A stretch of 64,000 nt of DNA from Janthinobacterium sp. PC23-8. GTDB lineage: Bacteria > Pseudomonadota > Gammaproteobacteria > Burkholderiales > Burkholderiaceae_D. This document shows, in pieces, positions 54,855 to 63,789 of this stretch (position 1 is the stretch's first letter; every line of letters starts with the position of its first letter). A model generated the notes under the pieces. That model made no database searches. It saw only the letters and a program-made list of their open reading frames with translations, and was not told the DNA's origin. The stretch spans positions 1,557,968-1,621,967 of the forward strand of contig NZ_NJGY01000001.1 of NCBI RefSeq assembly GCF_002250505.1, written 5' to 3'. Position numbers and translations under genes: made by a program.

Positions 54855-56017
54855 TCGACTTCTTTTTCACGCTCAAGGATGCGAAGATTCCCGTCTCCAT
54901 CAAGGAATTCCTGACCCTTTTGGAAGCGCTGCAAAAGAACGTGATCGACGCGTCGATGGACGATTTTTACTATCTGGCGCGCCTGACCCTGGTCAAGGAC
55001 GAAGCCCATTTCGACAAGTTCGACCGCGCCTTTGGCCAGTACTTCAAGGGCGTCAACGCCGCTTTTGACACGAATGCGGCGATTCCCCTCGACTGGCTGC
55101 TCAAACGCATGCAGCGCGAACTGACCGACGAGCAGAAGGCGCAGCTGGAAAAATTCGGCTACGACAAGCTGATGGACCGCCTCAACGAACTGCTGAAGGA
55201 GCAAAAAGAGCGCCACGAAGGCGGCGGCAAGTGGATCGGTACCGGCGGCACTTCGCCGTTCGGCAACGGCGGCACCAACCCGGAAGGCATCCGCATCGGC
55301 GGCAAGGGCGGCAACCGCACGGCCGTCAAGGTGTGGGAGGCGCGCAGCTACCAGGATTACGACGGCGAACGCGAACTGGGCACGCGCAACCTGAAAGTGG
55401 CCTTGCGGCGACTGCGCAAATTCGCGCGCGAAGGCGCGCAGGACGAACTGGCGCTCGACGCCACCATCGCCGCCACCGCCAACAACGCCGGCTACCTCGA
55501 CATCAGAATGCGCGCCGAGCGCAAGAACCGCATCAAGGTGCTGATGCTGTTCGACGTGGGCGGCAGCATGGACGACCATATCGAGCGCACCGAGGAACTG
55601 TTTTCGGCGGCGAAAACGCAATTCAGGAACATGGAGTTTTTCTACTTCCATAACTGCGTCTACGACTACCTGTGGAAGAACAACCGGCGCCGCAACGCCG
55701 AGCGTTTTGCCACCTGGGACGTGCTGCGCAAATACCCGGCCGACACCAAGCTTATTTTTGTCGGCGACGCCACCATGAGCCCCTATGAAATCCTGCACCC
55801 GGGCGGCTCGGTCGAGTACAACAACGAGGAAGCGGGATCGACCTGGCTGGCGCGTTTTACGCAGGCCTTCCCGAAATTCATCTGGCTCAATCCCGAGCAG
55901 GAAGGCCTGTGGCAGTACCGCCAGTCGATCGGCGTGATGCGCCAGTTGATGAACGAGCGCATGTTCCCGCTGTCGATCGATGGCCTGGAACGGGGCATGC
56001 GCCTGCTCAGTAAATAA
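54848..56017 (+). CDS. VWA-domain protein (CoxE-like), MoxR partner
   Basis: 389 residues from the GTG at 54848, with GGAG upstream and a seven-base overlap with the GNAT gene. The N-terminal half is helical (LIDFFFTLKDAKIPVSIKEFLTLLEAL), with a Gly-rich stretch (about 130-155). The VWA domain has a MIDAS-like FDVGGSMDDHIER and a later VGDATMSPYEI segment. Partner of the MoxR ATPase in the same operon. Substrate complex unknown. Confidence 0.88.
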   Translation: MLIDFFFTLKDAKIPVSIKEFLTLLEALQKNVIDASMDDFYYLARLTLVKDEAHFDKFDRAFGQYFKGVNAAFDTNAAIPLDWLLKRMQRELTDEQKAQLEKFGYDKLMDRLNELLKEQKERHEGGGKWIGTGGTSPFGNGGTNPEGIRIGGKGGNRTAVKVWEARSYQDYDGERELGTRNLKVALRRLRKFAREGAQDELALDATIAATANNAGYLDIRMRAERKNRIKVLMLFDVGGSMDDHIERTEELFSAAKTQFRNMEFFYFHNCVYDYLWKNNRRRNAERFATWDVLRKYPADTKLIFVGDATMSPYEILHPGGSVEYNNEEAGSTWLARFTQAFPKFIWLNPEQEGLWQYRQSIGVMRQLMNERMFPLSIDGLERGMRLLSK

Positions 56018-56320
56018 GTAGGCAAGGGCGTATAACAAAAAGTCCATGGCGGCGGCAGGCCGCCATGCCGTACACTGCTGCACGACATCGCCGGGCGGAC
56101 CAACCCGCCCATGCAACACCCCTGCGCGGCCGGCATTGCCGGCGCACCGTTCGATTGGCTACATTGTGTACAGCGTGCGCGCCTTGCGCTCCGGTAGAAT
56201 CTGCGCATCAGGAAGCACGCAACAGCGCCCTCGCAACCATGCACTATCGCGTCACCATGTTCTTGCCGCGCCAGCCTTGATGCTGCCGGCCGGTGCCAGC
56301 GCTACTACAAAGGAATCAGC
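56018..56320. other. Intergenic region upstream of the antiporter
   Basis: About 300 bp with no convincing gene. It contains one strong hairpin, CATGGCGGC / GCCGCCATG with a five-base loop (56045-56067), but no T-run, and otherwise presumably the promoter of the antiporter-YbdK pair. Confidence 0.5.
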
Positions 56321-57508
56321 ATGCAAAGTCTCCTCGCTATCGCCGCCGACCTGTCCTGGCCGTTCGCCATTACGCTGGCCTGGGTCGTCGGCGAATTCGG
56401 CCACCGCTGGACGGGCCTGCCGCGCATCAGCTTTTATGGCGTGATCGGCTTTATCCTGGCCCAGACGCAGGTCGGCATCCTGCCGCAGATGGACGCCGGC
56501 CCCATGCTGGTGCTGGCCGACGTGGCCTTCGGCCTGATCCTGTTCGAGGTCGGCTACCGCATCAACCTGCGCTGGCTGAAGAACAACCCGTGGATCGCGG
56601 TGGCCGGCCTGGTCGAGGCGCTGGGCACCTTTGCCATCGTGTATTTCATCGCCCTCGAATTCGATACCTCGCGCATGACGGCGCTGCTGCTCGCCTCCCT
56701 GTCAATGTCGACCTCGCCCGCCACCATCATGCGCGTGATTAACGAGGAGCGCAGCTCGGGCCAGGTAACCGAACGCCTGGTGCACCTGACGGCGCTCAAC
56801 TGCGTGCTGGCGGTGTTCACCTTCAATATCATCGTCGGCTTCTGGATGTTCCACAGCTCGACCGACCTGATCGAAGCGACCAGCAGCAGCGCCGCCGTGC
56901 TGGCCGCCTCGGTGGCCGCCGGCACCGTGTTCGGCATCGTCGTGCCGGCCATGCTGCGCCGCCTGGGCAATATGGCGCAGGACGCCACCGTGGCGTTTGC
57001 CTTGTCGGTGATGCTGCTCGTTGCCCTGACCTACACCACCAGTTTGTCGCCGCTGTTGGCCACCTTGACCTTCGGCCTGGTGGCGCGCCACCGCCGCGTG
57101 GCCTTCAGCCAGGCGCAGCGCAATTTCGGCGCGCTCGGCGAGCTGTTGACGGTGCTGCTGTTCGTCTACGCCGCCTCGACCCTGGAATGGGCCAGCGTGA
57201 CGGCCGGCGCGGCGCTGGCCGGCGCCGTCATCGCCGGACGCCTGCTGACCAAGGTAGTGGGAGTGGCCGCGTTTTCGCATGTCAGCGGCATCTCCTGGCG
57301 CAAGGGCATACTGACCGGCGCGGCGTTGACGCCGGTGTCCGTATTCATCATCCTGGTGCTGGAACACGCGCGCCAGCTGGGCGTCAATTTTGGCGACGAA
57401 TTGAACGCGCTGGCCGCCATCACCCTGATGCTCGAACTGGTCGGCCCCGTGCTGGTGCAGCGCGTGCTGATGCTGGCCAGAGAAACCCATGAAATCAAGG
57501 AGCGCTAA
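56321..57508 (+). CDS. CPA2-family cation:proton antiporter
   Basis: 395 residues with about twelve hydrophobic helices, beginning WPFAITLAWVVGEFGHRWTGLPRISFYGVIGF. The discontinuous-helix region includes LLASLSMSTSPATIMRVI; no TrkA-N/RCK cytosolic domain is present, so it is a membrane-only Kef/NapA-like form. AAAGGAA precedes the ATG. The YbdK gene starts directly after its stop codon, so the two are cotranscribed. Confidence 0.85.
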   Translation: MQSLLAIAADLSWPFAITLAWVVGEFGHRWTGLPRISFYGVIGFILAQTQVGILPQMDAGPMLVLADVAFGLILFEVGYRINLRWLKNNPWIAVAGLVEALGTFAIVYFIALEFDTSRMTALLLASLSMSTSPATIMRVINEERSSGQVTERLVHLTALNCVLAVFTFNIIVGFWMFHSSTDLIEATSSSAAVLAASVAAGTVFGIVVPAMLRRLGNMAQDATVAFALSVMLLVALTYTTSLSPLLATLTFGLVARHRRVAFSQAQRNFGALGELLTVLLFVYAASTLEWASVTAGAALAGAVIAGRLLTKVVGVAAFSHVSGISWRKGILTGAALTPVSVFIILVLEHARQLGVNFGDELNALAAITLMLELVGPVLVQRVLMLARETHEIKER

Positions 57509-58639
57509 ATGCCGCTGGAACCCTTTGGCCAATCGGCCGCGCTGACTTTCGGCGTCGAACTCGAACTGCAACTGGTGAACCTGTCGGACTACGACCTGAC
57601 GGCGGCCAGCCCCGACCTGCTGCATTTGCTGGGCAAGCAACCGTTTCCCGGCAATGTGACGCCCGAGATCACCGAGAGCATGATCGAGATTAATTCGAGC
57701 GTGCACACGCACCACGAACCGCTGCTGGCGCAGCTGCAGGAAATCCGCGACACATTGATTACCGCCGGCGACAAGCTCAATATCGGCATCGCTGGCGGCG
57801 GCACCCACCCGTTCCAGCAATGGTCGTCGCAAAAGATCTTTTCCAAGGCCCGCTTCCAGGAGATCTCGGAACTGTACGGCTACCTGGCCAAGCAGTTCAC
57901 CATCTTCGGCCAGCACGTGCATATCGGCTGTGCCTCGGGCGACGACGCCATGTTTTTGCTGCACTCTCTGAACCGCTATATCCCGCACTTTATCGCCCTG
58001 TCGGCCTCATCACCCTATGTGCAGGGACGCGACACGCTGTTCGATTCGGCCCGTTTGAATTCCGTGTTCGCGTTTCCGATGAGCGGGCGCGCGCCGTTTA
58101 CGCTCAGCTGGGAGCAGTTCTCGAACGAGTATTTCGCGAAGATGGAAAACACCGGCATCATCAAGAGCATGAAGGATTTTTACTGGGATATCCGGCCCAA
58201 GCCGGAGTTCGGCACCATCGAGCTGCGCGTGTGCGACACCCCGCTGACGGTGGAACGCGCCGCCGCCCTGGCCGCCTACCTGCAGGCGCTGTGCCGCTAC
58301 CTGCTCGAGCGGCGCGAAACGCCGCCGGTGGAAGACGACTACCTGGTCTACAACTACAACCGCTTCCAGGCCTGCCGCTTTGGCCTCGACGGCGCCATCA
58401 CGCACCCGAAAACCTACGAGACCATGTCGCTGCGCGAGGACATCATGACCACCCTGCGCAAGATGGAACCGCACGGCGAAGCGCTGGGCAGCACGCAGGC
58501 GCTGAAACATTTGTCCGACGTGGCCAAGCAATGGAGCGACGCGCAGTATCTGCGCAAGCAATACAACCTGCAGGGCAGCGCCGAGGGCATGGTCGATTCG
58601 GCGATCCGGTGTTTCCGGGGCGAGCCGATGATTTATTGA
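57509..58639 (+). CDS. YbdK-type carboxylate-amine ligase (GCS2 family)
   Basis: 376 residues. The start [20 protein letters not shown] carries the family's Glu-rich metal/ATP site; [36 protein letters not shown] and [18 protein letters not shown] are conserved blocks of the glutamate-cysteine ligase family 2. E. coli YbdK has weak gamma-glutamylcysteine synthetase activity. ATG directly follows the antiporter TAA, with CAAGGAG inside the antiporter end. Confidence 0.9.
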   Translation: MPLEPFGQSAALTFGVELELQLVNLSDYDLTAASPDLLHLLGKQPFPGNVTPEITESMIEINSSVHTHHEPLLAQLQEIRDTLITAGDKLNIGIAGGGTHPFQQWSSQKIFSKARFQEISELYGYLAKQFTIFGQHVHIGCASGDDAMFLLHSLNRYIPHFIALSASSPYVQGRDTLFDSARLNSVFAFPMSGRAPFTLSWEQFSNEYFAKMENTGIIKSMKDFYWDIRPKPEFGTIELRVCDTPLTVERAAALAAYLQALCRYLLERRETPPVEDDYLVYNYNRFQACRFGLDGAITHPKTYETMSLREDIMTTLRKMEPHGEALGSTQALKHLSDVAKQWSDAQYLRKQYNLQGSAEGMVDSAIRCFRGEPMIY

Positions 58640-58642
58640 AGA

Positions 58643-59701
58643 TCAGAACAGCGCCAGCGCCCACGCTGGCGGCTGCAATTGCTTCGCCAGCGGCGCATAG
58701 GATACGTCGAAGCGCGACGCCAGCAGGTACACATTGGCCGCGCCCGAGCGGTCCCAGTTGCCCGTAAAACCCTTCTGGCCGACGGCCACGCGCTTGCGGT
58801 CGAACGGCACGGCGCTTTTGGCGAACTCCTCGTGCGTTTTCTTCCCTTGCGCATAGGGCGCCAGCCAGGCCAGCGCTTCTTGCAAACGCCGTGCACCGGG
58901 CGCGGCGAACCAGTCGTCGCCATGGTTTTTCGCCATCAGGGCCGCCGTCAGCAGCGGCTCCAGGCTGTAGGTGGTGTAATGCAGGGCGTCACGCTGTTCA
59001 AAATCGAACGGCACCCCGTCCTCGCCAATATTGCGCGGCACGTGGGACATGAAGCGCTCTTTTGCGCGCGCCACCAGGGCCGCGTCACCGGTCAGATAAG
59101 CGGCCGCCGTACCGATCTTGATACGGTGGCTATGCCAGTTGTTGCGCGCCGTCGATGGACCGCCCACCTTGATCGGGTCGCTCAGGTAGCCGCTGGCGAG
59201 GGTGCGGCAAAACGCCTGCAATTGCTCGCGTTCGCTGGTACTCAAACGCTCCTGGATCAGGTCCACGCCCATCAACAGGCTGGCCAGTTCCGTCTCGTCG
59301 ATGGGGCTGAATGAGGGCTGGTAGCTGCGAGACCAGGCCAGCGCCAGCTTGTGCGCATTGTCCAGGCAAGCCGACTCGCCGGATAAGCTCCAGGCCAGCG
59401 CCTGCAGCCGCGCCTGGCGCCAGTCTTCCTGCGCCTGCTGGCTTTCCTTGCGCCCACCCTCGCCATCGAGCAGGCCGCCGGTGCGCACTTGCTCCATCAG
59501 GTGTACGGGCCGCTCCACCGCCTTGTGCGCCGCGCGCAGCACTTGCGCCGCGATTTTTTCCGGCACCTGCGAGCGCAAAGCGGCCGCGCGCGATTGCGAT
59601 GTCAGCGCAAACGGCAGGGATGCACTAGCCGGTTTCGCCGCACGCACGCCGGCCAGCGGCAGGGCCAGCAGGCCGGCCAGCACTGTGCGACGGCTAATCA
59701 A
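58643..59701 (-). CDS. Exported alginate-lyase-like protein (PL5-type fold)
   Basis: 352 residues from a TTG at 59701 that overlaps the upstream stop as TTGA and has GGGAG upstream. The N-terminus ISRRTVLAGLLALPLAGVRA is Tat-like. The helical-barrel signature NNWHSHRIKIGTAAAYL matches the AlgL NNHSY catalytic region, with later DFEQRDALHYTTYSLEPLLTAAL. Substrate may be alginate or another uronate polymer; no alginate genes are nearby. Confidence 0.82.
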   Translation of the reverse strand: MISRRTVLAGLLALPLAGVRAAKPASASLPFALTSQSRAAALRSQVPEKIAAQVLRAAHKAVERPVHLMEQVRTGGLLDGEGGRKESQQAQEDWRQARLQALAWSLSGESACLDNAHKLALAWSRSYQPSFSPIDETELASLLMGVDLIQERLSTSEREQLQAFCRTLASGYLSDPIKVGGPSTARNNWHSHRIKIGTAAAYLTGDAALVARAKERFMSHVPRNIGEDGVPFDFEQRDALHYTTYSLEPLLTAALMAKNHGDDWFAAPGARRLQEALAWLAPYAQGKKTHEEFAKSAVPFDRKRVAVGQKGFTGNWDRSGAANVYLLASRFDVSYAPLAKQLQPPAWALALF

Positions 59702-60699
59702 AAGCGCGTCTCCCGCGCCGCGCGCAGGAAGTTATCGAGGATGGGCGTGCAATCGAGGAGCTCGACGCCGCCCGCCGAATGAAATTCCGGGTGCCACTGC
59801 AAGCCCATCACGAAGCGCGCGCGCTGGTAGCGGATCGCCTCGACGATATTGTCGCCATGCGAATACGCTTCCACCGTGATATCGCGCCCCAGGTCTTTCA
59901 CCGACTGGTGGTGGATCGAGTTGACCAGCGCTTCGCCCGCCTTCGGAAACAGCCCGGCCAGGGTCGAGCCCTTCGGGAACACGATGGTGTGGCGGTGGCG
60001 GTCATACAGGTCGTTCACGTGCGACGATGCGCCCTCCACGTCCGAAGCGATATCCTGGTACAAGGTGCCGCCAAAGCCCACGTTGATCAGCTGGCAGCCG
60101 CGGCAGATGCCCAGCACCGGTTTGCCGGCATCGACGAATTCATGCAGCAGTTCCAGTTCATACAGGTCGCGCGCACGGTCGCCGCTCCATTCCGGACGGG
60201 TGGCCGCTTCCGAATACGTCTGCGGCGACACGTCCGCGCCACCCTGCAGCACCAGGCCATCAAGGTGGCGCGCATAGTGGCGCAGGGTGATATTGCTGGG
60301 GTGCAGCAGGCCACTGGTATTGACGGTCGGGATCATGAACACCAGCACATCGCGCGACATCACCCACTGTGCGATTGACTCCTCCAGGTACTGCAAATTC
60401 TTGCTGCGCAGGCCAGTGGCGCCCGGCTCCGGATGGAAAATGCGCGCCGAAATCCCGATGCGCAAGGTGCGCCGCATAAAGTCGCGCCCCGCCTTGTCGC
60501 GCATCGAGCGGTAGCGCGCGGTCAGCACCCGCCAGGCCAGCGCGAACGGCGTGTCGTTGTCCTGCATATAGCGCGGCGGCGCCTCGCGCGACCGCCGGTC
60601 GCGCTCATCGGCGTCTGGCGCGCGGCCCACGCGGTCGGGGCGCACTGGCGGAGCAGGCGTGGGCGGAGAAACGATGGGGGGGATTTTTTCGTCTGACAT
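59698..60699 (-). CDS. Class I glutamine-amidotransferase-type gamma-glutamyl hydrolase (peptidase C26)
   Basis: 333 residues. A disordered Pro/Arg-rich N-terminal extension (about 1-75) precedes the C26 domain: DGLVLQGGADVSPQTY, nucleophile Cys in PVLGICRGCQLINVGFGG, and the His/Glu pair in FVMGLQWHPEFHS. PuuD-type enzymes hydrolyse gamma-glutamyl amides. Coupled to the downstream alginate-lyase-like gene, convergent with the YbdK gene. Confidence 0.88.
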   Translation of the reverse strand: MSDEKIPPIVSPPTPAPPVRPDRVGRAPDADERDRRSREAPPRYMQDNDTPFALAWRVLTARYRSMRDKAGRDFMRRTLRIGISARIFHPEPGATGLRSKNLQYLEESIAQWVMSRDVLVFMIPTVNTSGLLHPSNITLRHYARHLDGLVLQGGADVSPQTYSEAATRPEWSGDRARDLYELELLHEFVDAGKPVLGICRGCQLINVGFGGTLYQDIASDVEGASSHVNDLYDRHRHTIVFPKGSTLAGLFPKAGEALVNSIHHQSVKDLGRDITVEAYSHGDNIVEAIRYQRARFVMGLQWHPEFHSAGGVELLDCTPILDNFLRAARETRF

Positions 60700-60945
60700 G
60701 GCGTGACTTGCTGGATGGCGGAGACGGTTTCAATATAAACCTCGGTTCCCGCAAGCACGATTCGATTTTGTAACAAAAACGTATCGGCGGGGCATAACTG
60801 CAACAACAGATATTCTGCCTCCCTCTTGTCGTCGGCAGCCTATGCACATAAGGCGGCACTCTCCCTTGGCCGCGTTCGGACACCAAAACTGATCCCGGTT
60901 TCAGGAACGAATCCCGCTTCGCAGGTAGCCCAAGCCCAAGTACAC

Positions 60946-61098
60946 CTACTCAGTGGTGCCTTCGCAGGCAGCGACTTCGTCATTCCACCGCCCACCACGG
61001 TCCAGGCAGCTATCAACCTCTCGCTTGATCTGGATTCCAGCAGCAAGGAGCACTACCGCCACGAGCACTAGAAAGCCTGCAAAAATTGCTCGCTTCAT
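60946..61098 (-). CDS. 50-residue single-pass membrane protein
   Basis: Short frame with ATG at 61098 and TAG at 60946. MKRAIFAGFLVLVAVVLLAAG is a membrane helix or signal anchor; the rest has the CLDRGGRWNDEVAACE pattern (two Cys around GGRW) that recurs in small exported proteobacterial proteins, so the hydrophobic start followed by this motif argues for a real gene. The ribosome site is weak (GGGA). Function unknown. Confidence 0.6.
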   Translation of the reverse strand: MKRAIFAGFLVLVAVVLLAAGIQIKREVDSCLDRGGRWNDEVAACEGTTE

Positions 61099-61547
61099 CG
61101 TTTCCCGAGGAACATTAGATCAGCCGTCAAGGCAGGTAACACCGCACACGGCCTTGCATACCTGCTGCAACGTGGTCCGATCGCACCTGTGTCTGCGTCC
61201 AGTGCGGTGCCAGGACATGAATGTAAACGGCTTTCAAGCTATGTCAGACCCATCTATCGAGTTGTGTATAAAAAATGGCCCAAAGTCATGCTAATTCCCG
61301 GAGTGGATATCATAAAAATCAAGATGAAAAACTATCGAAAAGTAACAATTACGATTCGGCAATGTTGCATGAAAGCGTTTGACTCGCCATAGATAAGAAG
61401 ATAAATTCATATCAACGGCTGCATGTCAAAATCAATCGTTAAGCTTCAGCATTTGATAGATGCAAACCGTTATTTTTAATTTTCGATTTAACACGATTAT
61501 TGGCGATATAAACCTCACATAACCATTTCAAAATTGAGGGGAACGTA
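61099..61547. other. AT-rich intergenic stretch before the bacteriocin-like gene
   Basis: About 450 bp, turning distinctly AT-rich from about 61280. No gene recognised; open frames here lack ribosome sites. It should contain the promoter of the bacteriocin-like gene. Confidence 0.5.
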
Positions 61548-61940
61548 ATGCGAGTTATTGGCGCAACTGAAATTGAAGCAGTAAGCGGGGGCTTGATCGA
61601 TACTTCTGGTGATTACGAGGCGATAGGCAAAAATATCGGATCGACGGTGGGAAATACTGCTGGTCGATTCTTGGGCGGGTTATATGGTGCCGAAGTTGGC
61701 GGGATTGTTGGCGCCGCAGCCGGCGCAATAGTTGGCAATCCTGAAGGCGGAGCGTTGATCGGCGCGGCGGCTGGTGCTAAATACGGGAAAACGGTTGGTG
61801 GAGCAGCAGGCTCATCCGCGTTGGGTAACATCGGACAATCGATTGGTGGTGCAGTATGCGGAAACGGTATCGGTGGCATGTCGTTTGGCGATGATGCTGG
61901 CGGTTACGACAACGGCGAAAAAAATCTCTGTATGGCTTAA
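61548..61940 (+). CDS. Double-glycine-leader glycine-zipper peptide (bacteriocin/microcin-like)
   Basis: 130 residues. The leader MRVIGATEIEAVSGG fits the class II bacteriocin/colicin V double-glycine type (MRxL..EI..VSGG), predicting cleavage after G15. The mature part is small, uncharged in the middle and rich in GxxxG-type repeats (GGLYGAEVGGIVGAAAGAIVG; GGALIGAAAGAKYG), which would form membrane-inserting helices. Two cysteines (104, 128) could pair. GAGGGG precedes the ATG. A PCAT-type ABC exporter and HlyD adaptor are expected partners; a truncated adaptor lies 1.6 kb downstream. Base composition is lower in GC than most of the window. Confidence 0.78.
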   Translation: MRVIGATEIEAVSGGLIDTSGDYEAIGKNIGSTVGNTAGRFLGGLYGAEVGGIVGAAAGAIVGNPEGGALIGAAAGAKYGKTVGGAAGSSALGNIGQSIGGAVCGNGIGGMSFGDDAGGYDNGEKNLCMA

Positions 61941-61994
61941 GAAATATTCATTGTACGAGATATCCATTTAAAAGAGTCTCTCGCAACATTAAAA

Positions 61995-62016
61995 CTGCAG
62001 GGAAACTTCCCTGCAG
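61995..62016. repeat. Perfect hairpin between the peptide gene and the TraB-like gene
   Basis: CTGCAGGGAA and TTCCCTGCAG form a 10-bp stem around two bases, four bases before the next ATG. There is no T-run, so it may limit readthrough or translation of the downstream gene rather than terminate fully. Confidence 0.5.
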
Positions 62017-62019
62017 AAC

Positions 62020-62991
62020 ATGCTATTGACCATGAAAAATCTTAAGAATTTGTTTTTTTTCCTTGCATTTCTTGCGAGTCAAATCCTGTTCTCAATTTCC
62101 CCCTCTGTATCGCATGCTGGAACAGAAGTAACTGTTCCTCAAAAAGGCGCAACGACAGAACAAACAGGCTTTCTTTTTGAAATCGAAAAAAATGGCTTCA
62201 AGTCCTTCGTTTTTGGAACCATCCATACGGGATTTTCTCCAGCGCAGCTCATGGATGCAAGAACAACTCAAATTATTAAAAAATCCAGACGAATTTATGT
62301 CGAAGCTGATATTAGTGATGTGGCAAAAAGCGATAAAGCTATTGAGGATGAAGGCTTTTACAAGGGCGACAAAAAATTGGCTCAATCTATCGATGCAAAA
62401 AATTACGATCTTTATCGTTCTATTCTTGTGGATCGTGGTCAATTTCTCTCGATTCAAGAATACGAAATTGCCAGGCCTTGGCTAATTGCCATGTTGATTC
62501 CAATTGCAGATTCACTGGTTGAATCATATCCGCTTTTGAAATTTGGTAGCGATATTAAAATCATAAAATTATCAAAAGAATATGTCATTCCGTTGATTGA
62601 AATTGAAGGTATTGCCAACCAAGCACAGTTCTTCTCTTCGATGGCAGACGATGTGGAAAGGGTTTACTTTTCCTCATATGTGGATTTGGTCAAGAACAAA
62701 ATTATATACGGCAGAATATTCAAGGAAATTTCAGCCTGGACCTCTTCAGATTTCGAAAGCCTGGAAAATTTAATGGTCGACGCACGCCAGAAAAAAGATG
62801 CTTATTCTTCATTTTATTTTAAAAATGTCATAGATGAGAGAAATAAAAAATTCATCAAGATGATTGCCAATGCTTCTAATAATGCTAGCGGCGGTTTTTT
62901 CGCTGTCGGGTGTGAGCATCTGGCGGGGGTGAGCGGCGTGGTGCACGGATTGAGAGATCGCGGTTACTCTGTGAAACAAATTAAATACTAA
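62020..62991 (+). CDS. Exported TraB/GumN-family protein
   Basis: 323 residues (or 319 from the ATG at 62032). Signal peptide about 5-33 (ending SHAG). Family motifs: GTIH at 66-69 in FVFGTIHTGF, YVEAD near residue 105 and the C-terminal GCEHLAGVSGVVHGLRDRGY (about 297-316). The family is linked to metal-dependent hydrolase folds and, in enterococcal TraB, to shutting down pheromone peptides. AT-rich codon use. Its position next to a double-glycine peptide suggests a role in self-protection or peptide processing (inference). Confidence 0.85.
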   Translation: MLLTMKNLKNLFFFLAFLASQILFSISPSVSHAGTEVTVPQKGATTEQTGFLFEIEKNGFKSFVFGTIHTGFSPAQLMDARTTQIIKKSRRIYVEADISDVAKSDKAIEDEGFYKGDKKLAQSIDAKNYDLYRSILVDRGQFLSIQEYEIARPWLIAMLIPIADSLVESYPLLKFGSDIKIIKLSKEYVIPLIEIEGIANQAQFFSSMADDVERVYFSSYVDLVKNKIIYGRIFKEISAWTSSDFESLENLMVDARQKKDAYSSFYFKNVIDERNKKFIKMIANASNNASGGFFAVGCEHLAGVSGVVHGLRDRGYSVKQIKY

Positions 62992-63004
62992 AGTCAACCA
63001 AGAA

Positions 63005-63385
63005 ATGATGCGGATACTTTTTTTGTGGTGTATTAAAGTCTATCGAAAATTCATTTCCCCTTATAAGGGTTTCTCTTGTGCTCATGCCTATTGGGGCAAT
63101 CAAAGTTGCTCCATCTTCGGGTACAGAGCGGTCGAACGTCATGGAGCATCGCTTGGTCTTTTGTTAATCGCTCGCAGGATGAAGCGGTGCGAGGTCTCCC
63201 ATGACAGGATTCGACGTCTGACTGAAACCGCGCTATTTCGCGGTACTCGACGGCAGCGAGGAAATTGCGAAGTGATAGGCTGTGTGGAAGTCTGTGCACC
63301 CGAGGCAATCGGACCATGCATGCTCGATTGCGCTACGGCTATTAGTCTGAAGAGCTGTTTGCCACCGAGTAGAAAGAAGCCGTAG
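63005..63385 (+). CDS. YidD-like protein with cysteine-rich C-terminal tail
   Basis: 126 residues. Residues 1-62 match YidD, the membrane-insertion efficiency factor: KVYRKFISPYKGFSC, NQSCSIFGYRAVERHG and IARRMKRC. The remaining half is Cys-rich (C88, C93, C97, C105, C109, C118) and not part of standard YidD, which normally lies by rpmH-rnpA-yidC. Starts 13 bases after the TraB-like gene, so cotranscription is likely. Weak ribosome site. Confidence 0.75.
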   Translation: MMRILFLWCIKVYRKFISPYKGFSCAHAYWGNQSCSIFGYRAVERHGASLGLLLIARRMKRCEVSHDRIRRLTETALFRGTRRQRGNCEVIGCVEVCAPEAIGPCMLDCATAISLKSCLPPSRKKP

Positions 63386-63507
63386 CTCGCACCCACGTCT
63401 GGTGGTAGGCGATAAAGCCAAATGTCCGTTCACAAAATGACAAATTTTTTGAAACCGCCCAATATTGCCTAATTTGCAACAGATACGTCTGCTCTGCTTT
63501 TGCGTCC

Positions 63508-63789
63508 ATGAACATTCAGCCAGTGCTGCCCGACCCGGTCCCCGCTTCCAATACAACTTCGCTCTTCCGCAGGGAAGTTATGGAGACCCATACCATTACC
63601 TGGAACGGTGCGATCCAGTTGGGGCATCCCATTTCTGGCACGCTGGCCGCAGTCGTTGCACTTGCCATCGCGGCTGGGCTATTGGCATTTGCTGCTTTCG
63701 GCAGCATCACGCAAAAAGCCCGCGTTGGTGGCCTGGTTGTTCCAACAGAGGGGGCCGTCACGGTGGCCGCCATTCAATCAGGAATATAG
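63508..63789 (+). pseudogene. HlyD/CvaA-type peptide-export adaptor, truncated by an IS element
   Basis: 93 codons remain. LFRREVMETHTITWNGAIQLGHPISG, one membrane helix (AAVVALAIAAGLLAFAAF) and the start of the lipoyl domain (RVGGLVVPTEGAVTVAAIQSGI) are the usual opening of the adaptor used with double-glycine peptide exporters. The frame ends in a TAG formed at the boundary with the IS left end at 63790. The rest of the gene, if kept, lies beyond the IS and outside the window. Confidence 0.8.

Noticed and set aside
61189..61392. 67-codon plus-strand frame in the AT-rich gap
   Set aside because: GTG start without ribosome site; no similarity to any family I know.
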